A program made the position numbers and the translations under genes. A stretch of DNA of 64,000 nt from PCPOR2b sp965220385 (GTDB lineage: Bacteria; Poribacteria; WGA-4E; PCPOR2b), in NCBI GenBank assembly GCA_965220385.1, contig OZ244825.1, forward strand, positions 6,076,001 to 6,140,000. The letters are read 5' to 3'. The notes beneath the pieces were generated by a model. That model ran no database searches, was not told the origin of the DNA, and saw only the letters and a list, made by a program, of their open reading frames with translations. How positions within the stretch are numbered: position 1 is the first letter of the stretch; the number at the start of each line of letters is the position of its first letter. Shown here one piece after another: positions 9,040 through 17,432 of the stretch.

Positions 9040-10773
9040 ATGAATCTATATCTCCGCCTACTGAGTTATGTTAAGCCGTACTGGAAAAGCACAGCCGTCT
9101 CACTGATAGCAATGTTGGTTGTGTCCGTTGGCAATCTTGTCCCAACATGGATTACCGGCAGGATTGTTATTGACGAGATAATTGTACAACGGGATGTCAG
9201 TCGATTGCACTGGATCGCTCTCCTGCTGCTTGGCATCTATTTGATAAAGAGCATCGCGGTGATGTTGGCGGAATGGCTGTCCCACGAAATCGCTGAAAAA
9301 ATTATCTACGATATGCGGACGCAGATCTACAGCCACCTGCAGAAGCTGTCGTTCCGCTTTCACAAGGACAGCACGACCGGTGATCTGATGTCGCGTGTGG
9401 TGAACGACATCGACGCGATGCGGGACATGCTCGCCCACACCATCCACATTATTACTGTGCAGGTGCTGACCTTTGGCGGCATTGCGATCTTGCTGTACAG
9501 CCTAAACTGGAAAATGGCGAGTTTGACCATTGTTCCGATCCTGATTTTGGGACCTTTGATTGTCTACTTCGGTATAAAGCTGCGACTCATCTCCCGCGAT
9601 GTGCGTGCAGAACTGGCGGAGGTCAACGCCCGTCTACAAGATAATCTTTCGGGTATCTTCGAGATCCAAGCCTTCGCTCGCGAACCCTACGAAGAGAAGC
9701 GGTTCATCGCTCGATGTGCTAATTACCGCAACGCAATCATTCGAGGAGTGCGCCTGTGGGCGCGACTGAATCCTACCGTTCAATTTTTGCTTGGCGCGAG
9801 TTGGACAGCGATTTTGTGGTATGGGGGTTGGCAGTTAATAAACGGATCAAGTGATATGACTGTTGGACAACTATTCGTTTTCATCGGATTTCTGTGGCGG
9901 CTGTTCATACCGATTGAGATGGCAAGTCACGAAAATGAACGATTGCAGAAAGCCCTCGCCGCCGGCGAACGGATGATGGATCTGTTAGATACAGCGCCTG
10001 AGATCAAAGATGTTCCAAATGCTTGGACGGGCAAGGTTAGAGGGGAGCTCCTGTTTGAGGATGTTTCGTTCAAATACACGGACGAAGATGTTTTGACAGA
10101 TGTAAACCTTAAGATCCGGCCGGGGGAGACAGTTGCTTTTGTCGGTCCGAGCGGTGTCGGCAAAACTACGTTGGTGGGGCTTGTGCCGAGATTCTACGAT
10201 GTAACCGGCGGACAGGTGAAGGTTGATGGTGTCAGTGTACGGGATTGGCAGATGCAGGCGTTGCGGCGTCAGATTGGGCTTGTGCCACAAGAGACGTTCC
10301 TATTTAACGGAACAATCGGAGAGAATATCGCTTACGGCAAGCTGAACGCGACGCAGATGGAAATAGAGATGGCAGCGAAATCCGCCAATATCTACGACTT
10401 CATCATGAGCCTACCGGATTGCTTTGACACCGTTGTTGGGGAGCGCGGCATGCGTCTCTCCGGCGGACAGAAACAACGGGTCTCGATTGCACGTGCCGTT
10501 CTGAAAGATCCGCCAATCCTCATCCTCGATGAAGCGACCTCCTCTGTCGATACAGAATCAGAGCAACTGATCCAGCAGAGCTTGGTAAACCTGCTGCACG
10601 GGCGTACTACACTGATTATCGCCCATCGACTTGCGACCATCAGATTCGCAGATCGGATCGCGGTGTTAGCGGACAATCGGATTGTCGAACTTGGGACACA
10701 CGTGGAGCTGCTTTCGCAAGATGGATTGTACACGCGGCTTTACAACGCGCAATTTGGGGACAAGCAGCTGTAG
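9040..10773 (+). CDS. ABC exporter, MsbA/multidrug type (half transporter)
   Basis: A 577-residue fused membrane and ATPase half-transporter expected to work as a homodimer in the inner membrane. The first ~310 residues hold about six membrane segments (for example 15-35, 58-78, 138-156, 160-180, 248-265, 275-292) of the exporter type. The ATPase domain follows: Walker A GPSGVGKT (369-376), Q-loop VPQETFLFNGTIGENI, signature LSGGQKQR (473-480), Walker B ILILDEA (493-499) and the H-loop in IIAHRL. Substrate cannot be told from sequence; lipid, lipid A precursor or drug are all possible for this family. There is no partner half-transporter next to it, which supports a homodimer. Confidence 0.93.
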   Translation: MNLYLRLLSYVKPYWKSTAVSLIAMLVVSVGNLVPTWITGRIVIDEIIVQRDVSRLHWIALLLLGIYLIKSIAVMLAEWLSHEIAEKIIYDMRTQIYSHLQKLSFRFHKDSTTGDLMSRVVNDIDAMRDMLAHTIHIITVQVLTFGGIAILLYSLNWKMASLTIVPILILGPLIVYFGIKLRLISRDVRAELAEVNARLQDNLSGIFEIQAFAREPYEEKRFIARCANYRNAIIRGVRLWARLNPTVQFLLGASWTAILWYGGWQLINGSSDMTVGQLFVFIGFLWRLFIPIEMASHENERLQKALAAGERMMDLLDTAPEIKDVPNAWTGKVRGELLFEDVSFKYTDEDVLTDVNLKIRPGETVAFVGPSGVGKTTLVGLVPRFYDVTGGQVKVDGVSVRDWQMQALRRQIGLVPQETFLFNGTIGENIAYGKLNATQMEIEMAAKSANIYDFIMSLPDCFDTVVGERGMRLSGGQKQRVSIARAVLKDPPILILDEATSSVDTESEQLIQQSLVNLLHGRTTLIIAHRLATIRFADRIAVLADNRIVELGTHVELLSQDGLYTRLYNAQFGDKQL

Positions 10774-10791
10774 CGTCAAAATCTGCATGTC

Positions 10792-11520
10792 TCAATCGGT
10801 GTAACGTTGTGTACCGTCAAAGGAGGTTCGGGGCCAGCTTGTGTGGGGCCAATCCGTGAAACTATACGGGATATAGTGATTTGCCATGACATGGCGCAAA
10901 GCGCCGGGCTTCTTGATTGGACCGCCACGATGGATCAAGCCACCGTGGAATAACACCACGTCACCCTGACTGGCTATTATGGAGACTTCAGGTAAATTGT
11001 TCTCTTTGAAGATCTGCTCTGTCCTGTTGTGGCGATACTCGTAATCCATCTTCCCGTTCTCATCCAACGTCTCCCAGTATGTCACAAGTTCCCGTTTATG
11101 CGAACCGGGCTGGATATAGATAGTGCCGTTTTCTTCGTTGACATCTACCAAAGGCAGCCAAACCGCCATGCAGCCGGGGAGCGGACACTGATCTTGGTGG
11201 CGCACTCCCTCGGAACCTTTGTAGAAGTACATGGTTTGTATGCCCTCCACTTTCTCCTCAAAGCAATCTTCCAGCGGCTGGTGTAGACGTGAATCAATCA
11301 GCAGTGCCAGTGCTTTCGGATCGTACCAGTGCTGATTATTGGTACGTCCCCAATTGTCTGGTTCGCGAGGAGCGAAACCTTCCAGTATCTTTTCTCCCGA
11401 ATGAAGTGCCATCATGTGCTCGACGAACCCCTCACACTCCGTTTTGGAAAAGACCGATTTCAGGATGGTATAGCCATCCCGCTCGTACTGTGCTTTCTGT
11501 TCTGGTGTCAAACCTTTCAT
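10792..11520 (-). CDS. Phytanoyl-CoA dioxygenase (PhyH) family protein
   Basis: Fe(II)/2-oxoglutarate-dependent oxygenase of the PhyH family, 242 residues. The iron-binding facial triad is visible as HQD (His108, Asp110 in GVRHQDQCPL) and a distal His197 in GGLIHRGG, with Arg209 nearby as the likely 2-oxoglutarate contact. The ATG at 11520 is preceded by AAGGAG at a good distance; an upstream in-frame ATG overlaps that SD. Its start lies 31 bases after the stop of the sialidase-like gene, so the two are probably co-transcribed. Such PhyH genes are numerous in Poribacteria and their substrates are mostly unknown; hydroxylation of a host lipid or small metabolite is inference. Confidence 0.9.
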   Translation of the reverse strand: MKGLTPEQKAQYERDGYTILKSVFSKTECEGFVEHMMALHSGEKILEGFAPREPDNWGRTNNQHWYDPKALALLIDSRLHQPLEDCFEEKVEGIQTMYFYKGSEGVRHQDQCPLPGCMAVWLPLVDVNEENGTIYIQPGSHKRELVTYWETLDENGKMDYEYRHNRTEQIFKENNLPEVSIIASQGDVVLFHGGLIHRGGPIKKPGALRHVMANHYIPYSFTDWPHTSWPRTSFDGTQRYTD

Positions 11521-11551
11521 CAAAGAAACTCCTTTCATACTAGTGATAACT

Positions 11552-12748
11552 CTATATCTTCTCGTATAGCCACGCAATTGGACGGATAACGATTTTACGA
11601 TGGCGGGGCCAAACGGGAGGATCCGTGGAAGCGTCTAACTGGGGTCCGAAGTCATAGAGCAGTACAACCTCATCCCCGAAGAAATGGGCGTTCGGATACG
11701 ATACATATATCATATCAGCCGGTAACTCACCGAGTTCCTTCTCACCACGAACCATACCGATTTCGTCATCAGGGTCGATGCGATCGGATCTATCCGCTGG
11801 GCCGCCAACTTCGAGCGTCTTAAAGTGGCTCCAGCTATCCCCGTCATCCGTCGAGATGGCAAGCGAGAGGCGGGACCGACGAAAACCGCGCCGAATTTCA
11901 TCGCGGCTTACCTGATTCCACACGCAGAGCAGATCTCCGGTGGTTGGGATAATGCGGATCCGACATGGTGAGTATGAACTGGCGAGGACTGTCGGCTGGG
12001 GCAATGACCAAGTGACTCCCTCATCGTCACTGAAGCTTTGATAAAGACGGCCCAGTGTCGTTCGGAACATCATCAGAAGTCTGCCATCACTGAGTTGGAC
12101 TGCGCCGGGTTCATCGCAGGGCCACATCCCGCCGTAACCGTCTTGATGCCAGATGACGATGTCCTGAGGTCCCCGCTTCCAAGTAGCGCCCTCGTCGTCC
12201 GAATAGTACACTTGGCTCGTGTCAATCTCCGGACTGTGGGCGTGACCCTCTGTTTTGAAACGCTTGCCTTGGAAAGTGCCGTAAGCGCCGGCGTCCTTCA
12301 GTTCCGGAAACGTGCAGGGCGGGCAGAACCGCGTGGGTAAAACCAAACGACCCGATCGGAGTTGAAAGAGTGTGTCGTGATAGTTGCTCGCAGTCTCACC
12401 GGGTAGATTGATGGCGATCTCTTCTGACCACGATTCCCCTTCATCATCGGAAGTGCGAAAACAGAGGGTGTAGCCGGACAATGTCCCGCCGGCTGTGCCG
12501 CTAAGGCGGCCGTAGAGCAGACCGAGCTTGCCCGATTGCAAACGGATTATGCAGGTTGGGGCGCCTGTCCCAATGATTGGCTCGCCGCCGGTCTGGAGGG
12601 GTTCACCCGCCGACCAAGTGCGTCCACGGTCATTGGAGTAGCTGACATTCAAGCCCGACCAAACCATCATCCATCGTCCATCCCGCAGTTCAACTATACC
12701 TTCGTGTGCGCCCGGGACGCTGCCCTCAAAAACTTGAGAATCTGCCAT
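11552..12748 (-). CDS. Sialidase-like (BNR/Asp-box) protein
   Basis: A 398-residue six-bladed beta-propeller candidate of the sialidase superfamily. At least five Asp-box motifs (S-x-D-x-G-x-T/S-W) are visible: SNDRGRTW, SDDEGESW, SDDEGATW, SDDEGVTW and STDDGDSW. There is no signal peptide, so it would act in the cytoplasm unless exported otherwise. The family covers exo-sialidases and other propeller enzymes, so sialic acid release is likely but not shown. AGAAGGA precedes the ATG. It is first in a two-gene unit with the PhyH gene at 10792-11520 and is divergent from another PhyH gene at 12893. A second, diverged relative lies at 33845-34963. Confidence 0.85.
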   Translation of the reverse strand: MADSQVFEGSVPGAHEGIVELRDGRWMMVWSGLNVSYSNDRGRTWSAGEPLQTGGEPIIGTGAPTCIIRLQSGKLGLLYGRLSGTAGGTLSGYTLCFRTSDDEGESWSEEIAINLPGETASNYHDTLFQLRSGRLVLPTRFCPPCTFPELKDAGAYGTFQGKRFKTEGHAHSPEIDTSQVYYSDDEGATWKRGPQDIVIWHQDGYGGMWPCDEPGAVQLSDGRLLMMFRTTLGRLYQSFSDDEGVTWSLPQPTVLASSYSPCRIRIIPTTGDLLCVWNQVSRDEIRRGFRRSRLSLAISTDDGDSWSHFKTLEVGGPADRSDRIDPDDEIGMVRGEKELGELPADMIYVSYPNAHFFGDEVVLLYDFGPQLDASTDPPVWPRHRKIVIRPIAWLYEKI

Positions 12749-12828
12749 TGTCCGTGTCCTTCTGAAATATTAGAAATATGACATGTCTTTTTTGCAATTT
12801 TGTGACATAATGTGGGCTAATATCATTG

Positions 12829-12834
12829 TATAAT
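12829..12834 (+). promoter_or_regulatory. Possible -10 element before the second PhyH gene
   Basis: A perfect TATAAT at 12829-12834 lies 59 bases before the PhyH ATG at 12893 in the AT-rich divergent gap. No good -35 stands at the right spacing, so an activator may be needed or the match may be chance. Confidence 0.35.
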
Positions 12835-12892
12835 TTTTTAGTTTCTCATTCAACAGAATTATTACAGGACTAAGGGGGCAAGCGGAGGCGAT

Positions 12893-13669
12893 ATGATTAC
12901 CGATCAGGAAATTCAACAGTTTTCAGATTTGGGGGCGGTCACCATTGATACGCCGCTGACGCAACAGCAGCTCACCGCAGCATCGGGCGTGTTTGATCGC
13001 CTACTTCCCGGACCGGGGGAAAAGCCGCGATACCGGGTCAGTACAACGTGCACCTTCTACGATCCAGAATTACTGGACATCATCCAGCATCCATTTTTTG
13101 AGGAGGTAGCTAAGCGGGCCCTACGAGCCGATGAGGTGCGCTTCTTTCAAACTGCCATCGTGACAACTTATCCGGCACCCAACACCCCCTTCAGTTTCGA
13201 TCAACATGTAGATGTTCAGTACTGCCTCTCGGATCTCGATGCCACGCCGAGACGCATGGTATGTAGCTATTTTCTTTGGATCGATGATGTGACGGCACAA
13301 CGTGCGCCTTTGATGTATCGGCCCGGCAGCCATCGACTGATAGCCAGAGAGCGGGAAAACCGACCGGGACTGAAAGGCAGCGCTGCACACGTCGAGGGCG
13401 TCTCGCTGGACAGACTCCCCCAGCTTGACTATGCGGATGCGATTCCCGTGGTGGCGCGAGCCGGACAAACGACTGTCCTGACCACTGCGATGGTGCACGG
13501 CGCGTCTATCAATGTTGATACCCTTCCCCGCAAGGCGATGGTTATTACCTTCACGGCGGAGGGTGTGGAGATTGGGCTGCCCCAGAATCAGGCGGAGACT
13601 AAGCGAGACTATGATCGCGAGTTGAAAAAGCGTCTTCGACCCGAACGGGCACATATTGTTCCAGCTTGA
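12893..13669 (+). CDS. Phytanoyl-CoA dioxygenase-like protein
   Basis: A 258-residue PhyH-superfamily oxygenase. The iron ligands appear as H-x-D in FDQHVDVQY (about residue 105) and a distal His in AMVHGASIN. It is only distantly like the other two PhyH proteins in this window (10792 and 43068), so its substrate probably differs. An SD-like GGAGG lies 5 bases before the ATG. It is transcribed divergently from the sialidase/PhyH pair, which suggests shared control from the 144-base gap. The IS element begins 115 bases after its stop. Confidence 0.85.
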   Translation: MITDQEIQQFSDLGAVTIDTPLTQQQLTAASGVFDRLLPGPGEKPRYRVSTTCTFYDPELLDIIQHPFFEEVAKRALRADEVRFFQTAIVTTYPAPNTPFSFDQHVDVQYCLSDLDATPRRMVCSYFLWIDDVTAQRAPLMYRPGSHRLIARERENRPGLKGSAAHVEGVSLDRLPQLDYADAIPVVARAGQTTVLTTAMVHGASINVDTLPRKAMVITFTAEGVEIGLPQNQAETKRDYDRELKKRLRPERAHIVPA

Positions 13670-13867
13670 GGCGTAGCTGGAGAAAGCGGTATCTGAATCA
13701 GGGCAAGCGTCCAGTACGTTTTTTTCGTTGACGGAATTTACTGTTTGTGATTAAATGCCAGCGAATGTGCGGGAGTTCAGGGGTAAGCAATATTAAATAA
13801 TAAATCACCAATTTATAGAGTTTTGCGTTATACTGTGTGTAAATCTATCTCACAAGGAGTGTCTTAA

Positions 13868-14410
13868 TTGATGATTTACGCAGACCTTAACGATGCCTTG
13901 GCTGTTGAACGTCTTGATGTTGCGCTTTGTGAAGCGACACACCCGAAATGGTATAGGCGTTTACTAATCATCAAACTTAGTGGCATTGAACGTATGCCCG
14001 TGTCGAAACTCGCCAAGATGTTTAATGTCTCTGATGAGAGTGTTAGGACTTATATTCATACATACAATAGCTCTGGCTTAGATGCGTTGATGCCTAAGCG
14101 TCCTCCGGGGCGTCGTGGTAAAATCACACACTTTAGCAAATCCGACTGGAATCGACTTCTTGAGCAAACGCCGAATCAATACGAAAAACTTCAGACGGCC
14201 TCTCGACACTGGACGCTTGAGCTGATAAGAGTTTATCTCCAAGCGTATCACGAGATTTCGGTCACACCGCCAGCGATCCATCTGGCTTTACGACGGGTAG
14301 GCTACCGCACCGGTCGAAGCAAACTCCGTGTTGGCAGTCCGGATCCAGAATATCAAGCGAAACGGACTCAACTGACGGAGTTGAGGTGTTTGCCAAAACG
14401 GGAGAGTTGA
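13868..14410 (+). CDS. IS630-type transposase, N-terminal frame (orfA)
   Basis: DNA-binding part of the transposase, 180 residues. A helix-turn-helix is visible in MPVSKLAKMFNVSDESVRTY (about 43-62), followed by a second winged-helix-like region (SVTPPAIHLALRRVGYR). The frame starts at a TTG at 13868 (ATG at 13871) with AAGGAG about 8 bases before. It ends at 14410, overlapping the second frame, which is in the -1 frame. Just before the stop, the codons CCA AAA CGG allow a tRNA on AAA to slip back one base and re-pair perfectly, giving a join ...CLPK-TGEL... that reads well. So the protein may be made by programmed -1 frameshifting; a simple one-base deletion would look the same. Confidence 0.85.
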   Translation: MMIYADLNDALAVERLDVALCEATHPKWYRRLLIIKLSGIERMPVSKLAKMFNVSDESVRTYIHTYNSSGLDALMPKRPPGRRGKITHFSKSDWNRLLEQTPNQYEKLQTASRHWTLELIRVYLQAYHEISVTPPAIHLALRRVGYRTGRSKLRVGSPDPEYQAKRTQLTELRCLPKRES

Positions 14411-15009
14411 CGAGTGAGGCGACTCGGTTGATTCTCCCGGATACCCAACTTCGGCGTTTAGGTCTTGTGGCACCTGAGGCTAAAAAAAAGACGGCTCGCC
14501 TATTTTTCTTTGATGAAGCTAACGTGTCTTGGTGTCCCAACAGTGGACGCATTTACCGACAGCAAGGCACTGAATATAAGGTCAACACCCCCGGCAAAAA
14601 CCGGCGGAAATACCTCATCGGCTCCTTAGAGTATCCTTCGGGGGCAGGCTTGTATGAAATCTATGCCAATAAAACCCATCTTCAGATCAAAACACATTGG
14701 CAAAACCTAATGGATATGTATCCCGATGAGTTGCTGTTTGTCGTCCGTGATAATGCATCGAGTCATACAACGGCAAAACTTGACGATTTCCTGATTCACC
14801 ACAAAGACCGATTGCGTTTAGTCCCGATGCCAACTTATAGTCCACATCTGAATCTCATTGAGCGATTGTGGCATCTGATGCGAGATCAAATTAACAGGAG
14901 TTATTTTTTCAACAGTTTCTCTCAACTCTGTCAAACTGTCATCGGGTGGCTGGATAGATTACCGTTTTCACGATTCCAATCTTTGATGGGGATTCATGAA
15001 TCAGAGTAA
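14386..15009 (+). CDS. IS630-type transposase, DDE catalytic frame (orfB)
   Basis: Catalytic part of the transposase, 207 residues from a GTG at 14386, though it is probably translated only by frameshifting from orfA. The acidic triad is present: Asp in FFFDEANVSW, Asp in VVRDNASSH, and Glu in HLNLIERLWH, with 36 residues between the second Asp and the Glu, as in IS630 elements. No stop or frameshift interrupts the catalytic core, so the element may be active if the two frames are joined. No other copy is in the window. Confidence 0.87.
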   Translation: MFAKTGELTSEATRLILPDTQLRRLGLVAPEAKKKTARLFFFDEANVSWCPNSGRIYRQQGTEYKVNTPGKNRRKYLIGSLEYPSGAGLYEIYANKTHLQIKTHWQNLMDMYPDELLFVVRDNASSHTTAKLDDFLIHHKDRLRLVPMPTYSPHLNLIERLWHLMRDQINRSYFFNSFSQLCQTVIGWLDRLPFSRFQSLMGIHESE

Positions 15010-15144
15010 CTCCAGCAGATACTTCTGTAAAAACTAAAAATGTATACTTAAACTTGCTTAACAACGAATTGGCTATTTAGGATATAGCTCCGGGTGGGAT
15101 GTGGCACTTCCAATCGCCATGCCGTAGTTGCTATGGGTGAAAAT

Positions 15145-16668
15145 ATGAAAACTGATCAAGGACGGGTTGCGGATCCGTGCGTGATGGTGATATTCGGTGC
15201 TTCCGGGGATTTGACGAAGCGCAAATTGGTGCCAGCCCTGTACAACCTTGCCCAGAACGGATTATTAAATGAAAACGTTGTGGTTGTCGGTTTCGCGCGC
15301 CGAGAAAACAGCCACGATAATTTTCGCGCCCAGATGACGGAAGCGATTAAAGAGTTTGGCACCACTACGTTTGATCCATCGCTGTGGGAACGGATGGAGA
15401 AACGGCTTTATTATCATCAAGGCAATTACGACAATCTGGATGATTATAACCGTCTTGGGGAATTGTTGAAGCAGTTGGATGAGGAGTGGGGAACAAACGG
15501 CAACTATCTCTACTATTTCTCGACACCCCCAAGTTCCTTTGAAGCAATTTCGGATAATTTGGGTGGTGCTGGACTCGCAAAGTCCAAAAATGGGACAACA
15601 TGGCGACGCACTATTGTGGAAAAACCGTTCGGGCATGACTTGGATTCCGCTAAAGGGCTGAACCGCCGTTTGCTTGAGACTTTTGATGAGGAGCAGATCT
15701 ACCGGATTGACCACTACTTGGGGAAAGAGACGGTACAAAATATCATCGTCTTTCGATTCGCCAACGGCATTTTTGAGCCGACGTGGGATCGCCGTTATAT
15801 TGACCATGTGCAGATCATGGTGGCTGAGAGTATTGGTATCGAAGGGCGCGGCGCATACTACGAGGAGTCGGGGGTCCTGCGCGACATGATCCAGAACCAC
15901 ATGTTCCAGTTGTTGGCGTTGGTGGCGATGGAACCCCCAATCTCTTTTGAGGCGGATGCGGTGCGAGATGAGAAGGTAAAGGTGTTGAATGCGATCCGTC
16001 CGATGCGCCCCGAAGAGGTCATCCACAACACGGTGCGCGGTCAGTATCGCGAAGGGATAGTGGATGGGGAAGGGGTAATCGGCTATCGCAACGAACCGGG
16101 GGTTTTACCCACTTCAGAACGGGAGACTTATGCGGCGCTGAAGCTTTTTATTGAAAATTGGCGGTGGGCAGGCGTACCGTTCTTCTTACGATCCGGGAAG
16201 AGATTAGCCAAGCGCGACACACAGATTGTGATTCAATTTCGGGGCGTGCCCCATCTTCTCTTTCGCGGCAGTGCGGAAGAACAGTTAGAGGCGAATCGGC
16301 TTGTCCTTCACATCCAGCCCGACGAACGCATCACCATCCGATTCCAAGCAAAAATTCCGGGACCCACCGTACGTTTGACCCCGGTTGATATGGACTTTCG
16401 TTACGAGGACTTGGCAGGCAGTAGTCCCGCGACCGGTTATGAGACATTGCTTTACGACTGCATGAACGGCGATTCCACGCAATTCCATCGTGCGGACATG
16501 GTAGAAGCGGCGTGGGAGGTCGCGACGCCTATCTTGGATACTTGGGAAGCCTTGCCGCCTCGCGATTTTCCAAACTATGAAGCCGGAACATGGGGACCCG
16601 ATCCCGCTAATGATCTTATTGGAAAGGATGATCCCGAACGTCGGTGGCTAAATCCCAATTTCCCATAG
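15145..16668 (+). CDS. zwf: Glucose-6-phosphate 1-dehydrogenase
   Basis: Oxidises glucose 6-phosphate to 6-phosphogluconolactone with NADP, the entry to the oxidative pentose phosphate route. About 507 residues, the usual length. Seen: nucleotide loop VIFGASGDLTKRKLVPALYNL near the N-terminus and the active-site signature RIDHYLGKETVQNI, then the conserved RSGKRLAKR. I prefer the ATG at 15145 (GGTGA before it); the frame is open to 15094, which would add 17 residues of no family likeness. It heads a tight unit with a glucokinase (32-base gap) and a sulfatase (36-base gap). The IS element upstream ends at 15060, so the native promoter may be displaced. Confidence 0.96.
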   Translation: MKTDQGRVADPCVMVIFGASGDLTKRKLVPALYNLAQNGLLNENVVVVGFARRENSHDNFRAQMTEAIKEFGTTTFDPSLWERMEKRLYYHQGNYDNLDDYNRLGELLKQLDEEWGTNGNYLYYFSTPPSSFEAISDNLGGAGLAKSKNGTTWRRTIVEKPFGHDLDSAKGLNRRLLETFDEEQIYRIDHYLGKETVQNIIVFRFANGIFEPTWDRRYIDHVQIMVAESIGIEGRGAYYEESGVLRDMIQNHMFQLLALVAMEPPISFEADAVRDEKVKVLNAIRPMRPEEVIHNTVRGQYREGIVDGEGVIGYRNEPGVLPTSERETYAALKLFIENWRWAGVPFFLRSGKRLAKRDTQIVIQFRGVPHLLFRGSAEEQLEANRLVLHIQPDERITIRFQAKIPGPTVRLTPVDMDFRYEDLAGSSPATGYETLLYDCMNGDSTQFHRADMVEAAWEVATPILDTWEALPPRDFPNYEAGTWGPDPANDLIGKDDPERRWLNPNFP

Positions 16669-16700
16669 TGCCTGACGTAGTTGGGTAGGAGGCATAACAA

Positions 16701-17396
16701 ATGGCTGAGAAAAAAACTTTGACAGTTGATATAGGCGGCAGCGGTATCAAAGCAATGCTTCTGGATATGGAAGGAAATCCGATAGGAGGACGGGTACGCG
16801 TCCGAACGCCACGACCTGCTAAACCGGATGCTGTCCTTAAGGGAATCACCAAGTTAACCAAGAAACACTCAGACTTTGATCGTGTATCGGTTGGCTTCCC
16901 CGGCGTTATACGTAAAGGCGTGACTGAAACAGCGGTGAATCTCCACAAGGATTGGGTTGGGTTTGATTTGGAGACCACGTTGTCGGAACGACTTGGCAAA
17001 CCGGTGCGTGTCTTGAACGATGCAGACATTCAGGGGTTCGGCTCAATTTCCGGAGAGGGTGTGGAGTTAGTTGTCACACTGGGGACCGGCTTCGGATCTG
17101 CCCTATTTCTCGACGGGAAACTGGTGCCCAACCTTGAGGTTGCCCACCATCGGTTTCGTAACGATAGAACTTACGAGGAGCATTTGGGAAGTGCCGCACT
17201 AAAGAAAACCGGCAAGAAAAAATGGCAACAACGTGTGGCGGAAGCGATTGCCTCTCTCGAACACCTGTTTAATTATGATACCCTCTATATCGGAGGCGGC
17301 AATGCTCGGAGGCTTAGGCTTGACCTGCCCTCGAATGTCAAAATAATTCCTAATATCGCCGGTTTACTGGGCGGCATCGCTTTGTGGCGAGAGTAG
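16701..17396 (+). CDS. ppgK: ROK-family polyphosphate glucokinase
   Basis: Phosphorylates glucose, probably with polyphosphate as well as ATP, giving the substrate of the zwf product just upstream. 231 residues, close to PpgK. Visible: phosphate-1 motif DIGGSGIKAMLLD near the N-terminus, VSVGFPGVI, the ROK-type LNDADIQGFG with the catalytic Asp, and the phosphate-2 motif TLGTGFGSALF. The long lysine-rich stretch KKTGKKKWQQR near residues 171-182 is typical of polyphosphate-using members. AGGAGG precedes the ATG. Gene order zwf-ppgK makes a compact glucose-to-6-phosphogluconolactone unit. The polyphosphate preference is inferred from similarity, not shown. Confidence 0.87.
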   Translation: MAEKKTLTVDIGGSGIKAMLLDMEGNPIGGRVRVRTPRPAKPDAVLKGITKLTKKHSDFDRVSVGFPGVIRKGVTETAVNLHKDWVGFDLETTLSERLGKPVRVLNDADIQGFGSISGEGVELVVTLGTGFGSALFLDGKLVPNLEVAHHRFRNDRTYEEHLGSAALKKTGKKKWQQRVAEAIASLEHLFNYDTLYIGGGNARRLRLDLPSNVKIIPNIAGLLGGIALWRE

Positions 17397-17432
17397 ACCC
17401 CTCTCATATGCCAAAAAAGGAGGGGCTATTAC

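Larger units (their letters stand above)
13784..15060 (+). mobile_element. IS630-family insertion sequence
   Basis: A complete-looking insertion sequence of about 1.28 kb. The ends are TA|AGCAATATTAAATA on the left (13784) and, complemented, TA|AGCAAGTTTAAGTA on the right (15060); 16 of the outer 22 bases match. The flanking TA at both ends fits the TA target duplication of the IS630/Tc1 group. It holds two overlapping transposase frames. It has landed between a PhyH gene and zwf, about 85 bases before the likely zwf start. Confidence 0.85.

Noticed and set aside
8787..9074. 95-codon frame before the ABC exporter
   Set aside because: No SD, overlaps the exporter start, and composition does not look coding.
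13121..13654. 177-codon frame antisense to the second PhyH gene
   Set aside because: The plus-strand PhyH frame has clear metal ligands and SD; this is its shadow.
15054..15085. Hybrid promoter from the IS right end into zwf
   Set aside because: TTGCTT is present but no good -10 stands at 16-18 bases.
15265..16026. 253-codon frame antisense to zwf
   Set aside because: Shadow of the strongly conserved zwf gene.
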